Assembly (NCBI GenBank): GCA_903884915.1
Contig: CAISGS010000488.1
Span: forward strand, 1-5,474
DNA length: 5,474 nt
Direction of reading: 5' to 3'
From: an uncultured Caulobacteraceae bacterium
GTDB lineage: Bacteria; Pseudomonadota; Alphaproteobacteria; Caulobacterales; Caulobacteraceae
Shown here: piece after piece, positions 1 through 4,792 of the stretch
How the letters are laid out: the number at the start of each line of letters is the position of its first letter
Position numbering within the stretch: position 1 is the first letter of the stretch
Position numbers and translations under genes: made by a program
Notes under the pieces: model-generated
What the model was told of the DNA's origin: nothing
Database searches by the model: none
What the model saw: only the letters and a program-made list of their open reading frames with translations

Positions 1-206
1 AGGGTTAAGCTTGTCTGTCCACACCCACAGCCAACATCCAAGATTTGCTGGCCAACCGAAGGGTTCAGAACCTTGATACCCTCAAGGCCCAAGGGTTCGA
101 TCTGGCGATCAAGCTGGTCTTGATATTGCACCCAGGTTTGACCGGCCGTCCTATTCCAGTAGTCAATCTGCGCCGCATTCGCGGTTTGGCCTTCGAGGTC
201 TGACAC
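1..206 (-). CDS. Class I SAM-dependent methyltransferase, N-terminal part (cut by window edge)
   Basis: The minus strand from a GTG start at 206 reads 68 residues without a stop and runs off the left edge. The peptide contains the glycine-rich SAM-binding motif I, ILDVGCGCGQTSL, at about residues 55-67, directly preceded by the 'xYWNxxAGQxWVxxQxxLD' region (residues 15-33) usual in a group of proteobacterial class I methyltransferases. The GTG is preferred because AGGAG (218..214) lies 7 bases upstream and no in-frame ATG is nearby. Family knowledge predicts a cytosolic Rossmann-fold enzyme that transfers the methyl group of SAM. The substrate cannot be predicted, because the rest of the catalytic domain lies outside the window. 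It is transcribed divergently from the SDR gene at 355. The methyltransferase call is firm; anything more specific is not supported. Confidence 0.88.
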   Translation of the reverse strand, partial: MSDLEGQTANAAQIDYWNRTAGQTWVQYQDQLDRQIEPLGLEGIKVLNPSVGQQILDVGCGCGQTSLT

Positions 207-213
207 TTTTGGG

Positions 214-218
214 CTCCT
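214..218 (-). promoter_or_regulatory. Ribosome binding site of the methyltransferase
   Basis: AGGAG on the minus strand lies 7 bases before the GTG at 206. It decides the non-ATG start, since the alternative minus-strand open frame here (262..65) is in another phase and encodes nothing recognisable. Confidence 0.7.
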
Positions 219-341
219 GAAACACTCAGAAGAACCATTGCGTGGCACTTGGTCAAACACAAGATCGATTGACCGTGCCGATCGTTCGACAGGACCTACC
301 CTTAAGGTCTATGAACCCTATCGAGCGGCGCAAGGCACAAC

Positions 342-347
342 AGGAAG
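342..347 (+). promoter_or_regulatory. Ribosome binding site that decides the SDR start
   Basis: AGGAAG lies 7 bases before the ATG at 355. It supports starting the SDR here rather than at the TTG at 238, which opens the longest frame. Confidence 0.65.
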
Positions 348-354
348 ATGGCCA

Positions 355-1089
355 ATGGCAATGGATGAAACTCAAGCCGCGGACCAACTAGACAGTTTTC
401 AGACCCGAGGCGTTGCGGTTGTCTTCGGGGCGAGTGGCGGTATTGGGCGTGCTCTCAATCAGGCCCTTTTGGAAAGTCACAGGTTCGACCATGTGGCCTC
501 CTTCAGTCGCACCACAGCTGTGGCGATCGACCTCTTAGATGAGGCCAGCCTTGAGCGGGCTGCAGCCTTCGCGGCCAACAAGGGCGAGATCCGGCTTGTT
601 ATCGATGCGACCGGCTTCCTGCACGACGAAAATCAGGGCCCGGAAAAGAGCCTGCAACAGATCGACGCCGCCAAGATGGCACGAGCTTTTGCGCTCAATG
701 CTATCGGTCCGGCCCTCATCATGAAACATATGCTGCCGCTACTGCCGCGAACGGGCAAGGCGGTCTTTGCAACCCTGTCGGCGCGCGTGGCCAGCATTGG
801 CGATAATCGTTCGGGGGGTTGGTATTCCTACCGTGCCTCGAAGGCAGCGCTCAATCAGCTGGTCAGGACCGCTGCCGTTGAATTGAAGCGGCGTTCGCCA
901 AACGCCATCTGTATCGCGCTACATCCCGGCACGGTCGAGACTGGGTTATCCACACCGTTCCAGAAAGGGGGACTGGAGGTCCAGTCGCCTGAAACCGCTG
1001 CCCTGAGGATGCTTGAGGTAATTGACGGGCTTGGCCCAGATCAGTCAGGAGCCTTTCTAGATCATTTGGGCCTTACCATTCCTTGGTAA
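355..1089 (+). CDS. Short-chain dehydrogenase/reductase, C-factor (CsgA)-like
   Basis: This 244-residue NAD(P)-dependent oxidoreductase is complete for the classical SDR length. Visible motifs in order (numbered from ATG 355): the nucleotide-binding GASGGIG at 25-31, DATGFL at 84-89 in place of NNAG, NAIGP at 115-119, catalytic Ser142, Tyr159 and Lys163 (YRASK), then HPGTV at 190-194. The C-terminus, FLDHLGLTIPW, resembles the 'DxxGxxIPW' end of C-factor-like SDRs. Start: ATG 355 has AGGAAG upstream, and the SDR beta strand VAVVFGASG begins about 18 residues after it. ATG 361 is a possible alternative; the in-frame TTG at 238 would add 39 residues without family resemblance. The protein should be cytosolic. 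The substrate is unknown: C-factor homologues have been linked to signalling in Myxococcus, but most are uncharacterised. Related SDRs are often found near photolyase genes in proteobacteria (established association, from memory), which fits the photolyase at 2155-3714. It converges with the RES toxin gene. Confidence 0.9.
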   Translation: MAMDETQAADQLDSFQTRGVAVVFGASGGIGRALNQALLESHRFDHVASFSRTTAVAIDLLDEASLERAAAFAANKGEIRLVIDATGFLHDENQGPEKSLQQIDAAKMARAFALNAIGPALIMKHMLPLLPRTGKAVFATLSARVASIGDNRSGGWYSYRASKAALNQLVRTAAVELKRRSPNAICIALHPGTVETGLSTPFQKGGLEVQSPETAALRMLEVIDGLGPDQSGAFLDHLGLTIPW

Positions 1090-1165
1090 GCGAAAACCGA
1101 TAGGCTCGAGAAATATCGCCTGGTCATTGAAGTTATGATCTTAATTTCCATCAGGACCCTGCGCT
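1090..1165. other. Convergent spacer without a visible terminator
   Basis: The 76 bases between the ends of the SDR (plus strand) and the RES toxin (minus strand) contain only a weak CGATA/TATCG stem with an 11-base loop (about 1099-1119) and no T-run. I find no convincing rho-independent terminator for either gene. Confidence 0.4.
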
Positions 1166-1681
1166 TCATCGTCCATCTGCATTCTGCGTGACAAGACGTC
1201 CTTCATCATCAATCAATTCTAATAGCGTTGGGGGGCGATCGCTCCATTGCCAGAGAACGAGATTAAGGTCTGCCGCGGTCGCCCCAGCGGCAAAACTGGG
1301 CACCATTAGGCCATGATAGCCTGCTTTTACGAGACGCCGCGCCAAGATTTGGGTTGGCGCCTCGCCTTCGGCCTTGGCCCGATCTCGCCATGAGTTGCTG
1401 GGTAAGTCGGCGAGACTGAAGCCTTGATCAGCCAACGCAAACCCATCGCGGCCATCAAACACGCTCTCTATTGCAGCCTGATATGAAACCAACGTGGTGG
1501 GTTGAAGCCGGCCGACCTGATTGGCCTCCTTCAGCGCCGTCATGATAGAAAGGGAGGTATAGAGCGCTGGCATGCCTTTGGGATTGAACCGGCCGCCATA
1601 GAGGGCCGCGCCTTGGCCCGATAGAGGCGTTCGCGCATAGACCGGATTAAGCGCGCGATAGAGCCCACCATGATATTGCAT
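1166..1681 (-). CDS. RES-domain toxin (predicted NAD+-degrading), Res-Xre family
   Basis: This 171-residue protein matches the RES domain over nearly its full length. The signature polar residues are all present: Arg9 (LYRAL), the GGRFNPKG block at 29-36 with Arg31, Tyr41 (ALYTS), Glu52 (LKEAN) and Ser129 (VPSFA), followed by the conserved NLVLWQW end at 140-146. Characterised RES toxins of Res-Xre modules (e.g. Pseudomonas putida, Mycobacterium MbcT) have an ADP-ribosyltransferase-like fold and destroy NAD+, arresting growth; with no key residue missing, this copy is predicted active. Its ATG lies 2 bases after the stop of the Xre/DUF2384 antitoxin, and the end of the antitoxin gene carries no strong Shine-Dalgarno sequence, so translational coupling is likely. 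It ends with TGA, convergent with the SDR. The family call is firm; activity is inferred. Confidence 0.93.
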   Translation of the reverse strand: MQYHGGLYRALNPVYARTPLSGQGAALYGGRFNPKGMPALYTSLSIMTALKEANQVGRLQPTTLVSYQAAIESVFDGRDGFALADQGFSLADLPSNSWRDRAKAEGEAPTQILARRLVKAGYHGLMVPSFAAGATAADLNLVLWQWSDRPPTLLELIDDEGRLVTQNADGR

Positions 1682-1683
1682 GG

Positions 1684-2034
1684 TTAGGCATGCACACCGG
1701 CATCGACCGCATCAATATAGTCCAGCACATCGTCAGCGCGGCCACCGCGCACCAGTTGCATGGCGGTTTGACCAGAAAAGCCCGAAAGAGGCTCAGAGCG
1801 ATACCAAGCATAGGCCATGAGGGCCGATCCAAACCGCGGCTCCACCTTGTTGAGGATCTCTACCATTTCGCGCAATCGTCGCTGGGTCTTGCTCGAGCCA
1901 ATGCGCGCCTTGCGTTGGACGGCATCTAGGCCCAGCCCCGCCGTCCGCGCCACCTCATCACAGGTGGTCTGTAAAACCGAAGCAATCTGTACCGGAGCAA
2001 ACAGGCCGTCCGTGGCATATTGGGAGAGGGACAT
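1684..2034 (-). CDS. Xre/MbcA/ParS-type antitoxin with DUF2384 domain
   Basis: This 116-residue partner of the RES toxin has two parts. Residues about 10-60 form a short Xre-like helical DNA-binding region (LFAPVQIASVLQ, then DEVARTAGLG, then RKARIGSSKTQRRL). Residues about 70-113 form the DUF2384 toxin-binding domain, with the diagnostic ALMAYAWYRSEPLSGFSG followed by a GRADDVLDYI block and a final Gly-x-x-Ala. In known Res-Xre complexes the C-terminal part of the antitoxin blocks the RES active site, while the N-terminal part binds the operon's own promoter. Gene order antitoxin-then-toxin and the 2-base gap are typical. Start: ATG 2034 has AGAAGG 8 bases upstream (2048..2043). A promoter and near-palindromic operator lie at 2065-2098, consistent with autoregulation. 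The gene lies downstream of the photolyase in the same direction, 120 bases away, so read-through is possible. Confidence 0.93.
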   Translation of the reverse strand: MSLSQYATDGLFAPVQIASVLQTTCDEVARTAGLGLDAVQRKARIGSSKTQRRLREMVEILNKVEPRFGSALMAYAWYRSEPLSGFSGQTAMQLVRGGRADDVLDYIDAVDAGVHA

Positions 2035-2042
2035 TTGGAGGG

Positions 2043-2048
2043 CCTTCT
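2043..2048 (-). promoter_or_regulatory. Ribosome binding site of the Xre antitoxin
   Basis: AGAAGG on the minus strand sits 8 bases from the antitoxin ATG and fixes the start at 2034. Confidence 0.6.
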
Positions 2049-2064
2049 AAAACACAGAGATTTA

Positions 2065-2080
2065 GACGGTATATAACGTC
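2065..2080. promoter_or_regulatory. Candidate Xre operator: 16-bp near-palindrome over the -10 box
   Basis: GACGGTATATAACGTC has perfect 4-bp outer arms (GACG/CGTC) and a self-complementary TATATA centre; only one base pair (G/A at positions 5 and 12) breaks the symmetry. It overlaps the -10 box of the proposed antitoxin promoter and lies 30 bases before the antitoxin start. That is where an autorepressing Xre antitoxin dimer would be expected to bind. Binding is inferred, the symmetry is seen. Confidence 0.5.
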
Positions 2081-2098
2081 GCAATGATTGATCGGCAA
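2070..2098 (-). promoter_or_regulatory. Predicted sigma70-type promoter of the Xre-RES operon
   Basis: On the minus strand a TTGCCG -35 box (2098..2093) is followed by a 17-base spacer and a TATATA -10 box (2075..2070). Spacing is optimal and both boxes match the consensus in at least four of six positions. Transcription would begin near 2062, giving a leader of about 28 bases that includes the AGAAGG ribosome binding site. Confidence 0.5.
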
Positions 2099-2154
2099 GG
2101 GTTGGTTAACGGGTGGTGAGCCAGAGTGTTCGTGGCCCCATCCCCTGGTGAGGA

Positions 2155-3714
2155 CTAAAGGTCCAGTGCCATCTGCCTTGGGCGATTGAGGCGGATGCCC
2201 GTGTCTAAAAAAGCTGTCGCCTCGCGCGTGATCTGGGCTCTGCGATCATCGCTCATCTTGGCCAAGGTCCGGTAGGGCATACCCATGCGTGGGTTGGTCG
2301 CTAGCCTTGGCTGGTTCTCGATCAAAAAATGCCAATAGAGCAGGTTGAAGGGGCAGGCTGAGGGACCGCTCTTTTCCTTCACATCATAGCCACAGCCGCT
2401 GCAGTAATCGGACATGCGATTGATATAGGCCCCGGACGCCGCATAGGGCTTGGAAGCGAGCATTCCGCCATCGGCGAACAGAACCATACCGTGGGTATTG
2501 GGCAGCTCCACCCACTCGAAAGCGTCGATATAAACCGCCAAATACCATTCCTCGACGGCGCGCGGTTCAAGGCCCGCCAGAAGCGCGAAATTTCCAGTGA
2601 CCATCAGTCTTTGAATATGATGGGCGTAGGCGTGTTGGCGGGTGTCGTTGATGACCTGAGCCACACAGTTCATCTGCGTGTCGCCGGTCCAGAAGAAGTC
2701 GGGCAGGGGGCGATGGGCCTCTAACGCATTGGTCCCCCGATAGGCGGGCATGTGTTGCCAATAGAGCCCGCGCACATATTCTCGCCACCCCAAGATCTGG
2801 CGGATGAAACCTTCCACGGCATTGAGCGGCGCATGGCCTGCATAAAAGGACTGCTCGGCTCGGGCGCAGACTTCGCGCGGCGTTAAGAGCCCGCAATTGA
2901 GATAGGGCGAAATGATCGCGTGATAAACGAAGGGCTCACCGGTCTTCATGGCATCTTGATAGTCGCCATAGCCCACCAGACAGACCGTCATAAAATGATC
3001 GAGCGCCTCGAGGGCGTCTTCACGGGTCACGGCCCAGCCGAACGGCTCTAGGTCGCCGAAATGATCGGCGTGGCGGCGCGAAACTAGAGCTATCACATCG
3101 CGGGTTATCTCGTCCGGCTCAAAGCGCAATCGCGAGGGAAGGGGGTGGTGCGCGGGCAAAGATTTGCGATTTTCCTTATCGTAGTTCCATTCGCCGCCTT
3201 CAGGCTTATCGCCCTGCATCAGCAGGCCCGTCTCGCGGCGCATTTCGCGGTAGAAGAACTCCATCCGATAGGATTTTCGGTCCTCGGCCCACCTTGCAAA
3301 CCGCTGGCGAGAGCAGAAGAACCGATCATCATCGCGAACCTCAAGGGGAACGCCAAGCTGGGTGGTCCAACCTCGCATCATATCTGCGACCCGCCATTCT
3401 CCGGGCTCGGTCGCAATGACGCGATCAGGCTGATGCAGGGTGATGGCGCGGGCCAGCTCTCCGCTAAAGGATCCGCTGTTGGCCGGATCGTCTAGTGCAA
3501 CATAGTGAACCTGAAAACGCTCTTGCCGAAGGGTCTTTGCAAAGTGGCGCATGGCCGAAAGGATCAGGACAATTTTTTGCTTATGGTGAGGGACATAGCG
3601 GGTTTCTTGCTCGACCTCGGCCATGAAGATGACGTCATGGGCCCGGTCGATCCCATCAAGGGCGCTTAAGCCTTTGGTCAACTGGTCGCCAAGTACCAGA
3701 CATAGGCTTTTCAT
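2155..3714 (-). CDS. phrB: PhrB/CryB-type iron-sulfur photolyase (prokaryotic (6-4) photolyase / cryptochrome group)
   Basis: This 519-residue protein has the full length of the FeS-BCP (iron-sulfur bacterial cryptochrome and photolyase) group. The N-terminus (LCLVLGDQLT, 4-13) begins the alpha/beta antenna domain of photolyase-related proteins; from about 230 on is the helical FAD-binding domain. The four cysteines that hold the [4Fe-4S] cluster are present: Cys350 (QMNC), Cys438 and Cys441 (YCSGC), and Cys454 (SACPFN). As I recall, these have the same numbers as in Agrobacterium PhrB. His365-His366 (AHHIQRLMV), Trp342, Trp390 and Tyr391 also fall where PhrB has active-site and electron-transfer residues. 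PhrB repairs (6-4) photoproducts in DNA using light, FAD and a lumazine (DMRL) antenna. The start ATG 3714 matches the family N-terminus, but the ribosome binding site is poor (GGA about 8 bases upstream). It is divergent from DUF2256. Cryptochrome-like signalling (as for Rhodobacter CryB) cannot be excluded. Confidence 0.96.
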   Translation of the reverse strand: MKSLCLVLGDQLTKGLSALDGIDRAHDVIFMAEVEQETRYVPHHKQKIVLILSAMRHFAKTLRQERFQVHYVALDDPANSGSFSGELARAITLHQPDRVIATEPGEWRVADMMRGWTTQLGVPLEVRDDDRFFCSRQRFARWAEDRKSYRMEFFYREMRRETGLLMQGDKPEGGEWNYDKENRKSLPAHHPLPSRLRFEPDEITRDVIALVSRRHADHFGDLEPFGWAVTREDALEALDHFMTVCLVGYGDYQDAMKTGEPFVYHAIISPYLNCGLLTPREVCARAEQSFYAGHAPLNAVEGFIRQILGWREYVRGLYWQHMPAYRGTNALEAHRPLPDFFWTGDTQMNCVAQVINDTRQHAYAHHIQRLMVTGNFALLAGLEPRAVEEWYLAVYIDAFEWVELPNTHGMVLFADGGMLASKPYAASGAYINRMSDYCSGCGYDVKEKSGPSACPFNLLYWHFLIENQPRLATNPRMGMPYRTLAKMSDDRRAQITREATAFLDTGIRLNRPRQMALDL

Positions 3715-3806
3715 AACTGATCCATAGCTCTTGGCGGACGTATTCTCACCTACAGATCTTTTACGACACCGTAAGGCGTTTGGTTCATCAGGGTTGGAGA
3801 AACTTC
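3715..3806. promoter_or_regulatory. Divergent control region, photolyase / DUF2256
   Basis: Only 92 bases separate the photolyase start (minus strand) from the DUF2256 start (plus strand), so both promoters must be packed in here and probably share regulators. On the plus strand, TGATCC (3718-3723) is followed after 15 bases by CGTATT (3739-3744). This resembles, from memory, promoters of the ECF sigma factors paired with ChrR anti-sigmas, which control photolyase genes during photo-oxidative stress. No equivalent is visible on the minus strand. The assignment is tentative. Confidence 0.3.
3796..3800 (+). promoter_or_regulatory. Ribosome binding site that decides the DUF2256 start
   Basis: GGAGA lies 6 bases before a GTG at 3807, an ideal distance, and 15 bases before the ATG at 3816, which is too far. 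It favours the GTG start. Confidence 0.6.
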
Positions 3807-3965
3807 GTGCCGAAGATGCGCAAAAAAAGTGACCTTCCCACCAAAATCTGCGCGACCTGTTCCAGGCCTTTCACTTGGCGCAAGAAATGGGAAAAGGTCT
3901 GGGGCGAGGTCCGATATTGCTCAGACCGCTGCCGTGATGGGCGCAGCGCGACGAGCCTAAGCTAG
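3807..3965 (+). CDS. DUF2256 small zinc-ribbon-like protein
   Basis: This 52-residue protein shows the DUF2256 signature almost end to end: [10 protein letters not shown], then a Cys15-x2-Cys18 pair, RPFTWRKKW (20-28), a tryptophan at 32, and a second pair Cys38-x3-Cys42 (RYCSDRCR). The four cysteines suggest one structural zinc site; the basic, aromatic middle could contact nucleic acid or a partner, but no function is established. The family is typically encoded beside photolyase/cryptochrome-related genes, as here, which suggests a role in the same light or DNA-repair response. Start: GTG 3807 has GGAGA upstream and gives the usual short N-terminus. ATG 3816 (49 residues) is possible; the in-frame TTG at 3780 would add nine residues unlike the family. 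Confidence 0.9.
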   Translation: MPKMRKKSDLPTKICATCSRPFTWRKKWEKVWGEVRYCSDRCRDGRSATSLS

Positions 3966-3977
3966 AGGCCGCGGCCT
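3966..3977. repeat. 12-bp perfect palindrome just after the DUF2256 stop
   Basis: AGGCCGCGGCCT starts on the base after the TAG stop. As RNA it could fold only into a 4-bp stem with a CGCG loop and has no following T-run, so it is not a standard terminator. Its role is unknown and it may be chance in GC-rich DNA. Confidence 0.35.
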
Positions 3978-4148
3978 TGCCCAGCGATTGAAGATCCACT
4001 CGCCTAGCTGCCAGTCAGAGGCAACCCATAGTCGCCGCTGATGCTCTCCAACCTAAGAGACTTGCAGCTTTGATACATAAAAAAACATATTTTCGTTGTT
4101 CTGATATCAAATCAATCATCACATCTAGATATTTATGATCGGGTAAAG
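3978..4148. other. AT-rich intergenic region upstream of hipBA
   Basis: Between DUF2256 and the HipB-like gene no coding frame or RNA gene is recognisable. From about 4070 to 4140 the composition shifts sharply to AT-rich (for example an eight-A run at about 4078-4085), unlike the rest of the window. This is where the hipBA promoter should lie, but no -35/-10 pair has both good boxes and good spacing; TAGATA (4126-4131) and TATGAT (4134-4139) are possible -10 boxes. Confidence 0.45.
4102..4130. promoter_or_regulatory. Two 8-bp palindromes spaced 21 bp, possible regulator sites
   Basis: TGATATCA (4102-4109) and ATCTAGAT (4123-4130) are perfect 8-bp palindromes whose centres are 21 bp apart, two turns of B-DNA. 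Both lie in the presumed hipBA promoter. They share a TGAT/ATC character but not one consensus. In AT-rich DNA such palindromes are frequent by chance, so this is tentative. Confidence 0.25.
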
Positions 4149-4167
4149 CAGACGCAATCTGCGTCTG
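4149..4167. promoter_or_regulatory. Inverted repeat abutting the HipB start (operator or translational hairpin)
   Basis: CAGACGCAATCTGCGTCTG has two perfect 8-bp arms around a 3-base centre and ends on the base before the ATG at 4168. It may be the operator of the HipB-like repressor. If transcribed, it would form a GC-rich hairpin over the place where a ribosome binding site should be. No Shine-Dalgarno sequence is visible for ATG 4168. Confidence 0.55.
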
Positions 4168-4788
4168 ATGGGCTATGAGATGGGTGTTAAAACATCAAAA
4201 CGCGGCAGCCTTGCGCCGCTTGCCGAAGCTATACGCCAAGCCCGACTGCATAAAGGTTGGAGCCAGCGAGAGCTAAGTGCGCGAGCAAATTTGCCTCAAG
4301 CGCAAATCTCGAGATTAGAAACAGGAAACATTGATCCTCAGGTCTCGACCCTGGTGGAACTGGCCCGAACGCTTGATCTGGACGTGCAACTGGTACCCTA
4401 TATCGCTGTCACAGCAGTCAGTGCTGCGGTTCGATCAGCCAAGATGCGGTCTAAGCAAGGCATGTTGCGCGATAGGCTCGCTAGGCTGCAACAGGTTGCA
4501 GATAAGGCCTACCAGGTCGCTCCAGAGCGCGAAGACCTTGGCTCTATCGGTGAAACCTTGCGCCAACTTCAGTCCATGACGTTGCATTTGGAGCCCCTAA
4601 GGCTGGAGGCTGAATTTCAAAAGCTGCAGCTCACCCTCGAAATATTCGCGAACAGTCCAATGGCTAAACAAGCGCGTCGCATCCCTAGTCTCGCCGACGC
4701 AGCGATTTGGCTGCGTAGCCTGCGCAACCAACTTGCCCAAGTCACTGATGCCGAGCGGCCTGCCTACAGCCTCGACGATGAGGACTAG
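4168..4788 (+). CDS. hipB: HipB-like Xre-family antitoxin with long C-terminal extension
   Basis: The protein has 206 residues. Residues about 15-78 form a classical HTH_XRE domain: LAEAIRQARLHKGWSQRELS, the turn and recognition helix NLPQAQISRLETGN, then STLVELARTLDLDVQLVP, an ending seen in HipB proteins. The remaining 128 residues (79-206) are unusual: E. coli HipB has only 88 residues in total. This part looks largely helical and amphipathic, with many Leu, Gln, Arg and Glu residues (RDRLARLQQVADKAYQ; LRLEAEFQKLQLTLEIF) and an acidic tail, DDED. I do not recognise it. Its role may be dimerisation or HipA neutralisation. HipB proteins repress their own operon and bind HipA. hipA starts 4 bases after this stop, so the two are cotranscribed and probably coupled. 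Start: ATG 4168 directly follows an inverted repeat; ATG 4180 is a real alternative, giving 202 residues. Neither has a good ribosome binding site. Confidence 0.88.
   Translation: MGYEMGVKTSKRGSLAPLAEAIRQARLHKGWSQRELSARANLPQAQISRLETGNIDPQVSTLVELARTLDLDVQLVPYIAVTAVSAAVRSAKMRSKQGMLRDRLARLQQVADKAYQVAPEREDLGSIGETLRQLQSMTLHLEPLRLEAEFQKLQLTLEIFANSPMAKQARRIPSLADAAIWLRSLRNQLAQVTDAERPAYSLDDED
4780..4784 (+). promoter_or_regulatory. Ribosome binding site of hipA inside the end of hipB
   Basis: GAGGA sits 8 bases before the hipA ATG and overlaps the last sense codons of the HipB-like gene, which supports coupled translation and the start at 4793. Confidence 0.65.
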
Positions 4789-4792
4789 AACC

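Larger units (their letters stand above)
207..354. promoter_or_regulatory. Divergent intergenic control region (methyltransferase / SDR)
   Basis: These 148 bases separate two divergently transcribed genes and must hold both promoters unless either gene is read from outside. I see no -35/-10 pair good enough to call on either strand. An 8-bp palindrome CCTTAAGG (300-307) and a GATCG/CGATC pair around 255-280 are the only symmetric elements, and both could be chance. Confidence 0.4.

Noticed and set aside
65..262. Minus-strand open frame with ATG start overlapping the methyltransferase
   Set aside because: The peptide has no recognisable features and is out of phase with the GTG-started frame that encodes the SAM-binding motif.
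238..354. TTG-initiated 39-residue N-terminal extension of the SDR
   Set aside because: It has no resemblance to SDR N-termini and starts at a rare codon; ATG 355 has a well placed AGGAAG and a family-like start.
1099..1119. Possible hairpin terminator between the convergent SDR and RES genes
   Set aside because: The stem is 5 bp with an 11-base loop and no T-run; too weak to call.
1690..2050. Plus-strand open frames antisense to the Xre antitoxin
   Set aside because: They overlap a well supported antitoxin gene and its leader; no domain or initiation signal supports them.
2114..2152. Direct repeat TGGTGAG (2114-2120 and 2146-2152) downstream of the photolyase
   Set aside because: Only 7 bp, with no associated element; it could be a target duplication but nothing mobile lies between the copies.
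2379..2896. Two minus-strand open frames inside the photolyase gene
   Set aside because: They are alternate-phase shadows of a strongly conserved coding sequence, with compositionally biased peptides.
3145..3495. 116-residue plus-strand open frame antisense to the photolyase
   Set aside because: It lies wholly antisense to conserved photolyase codons and has no recognisable domain or ribosome binding site.
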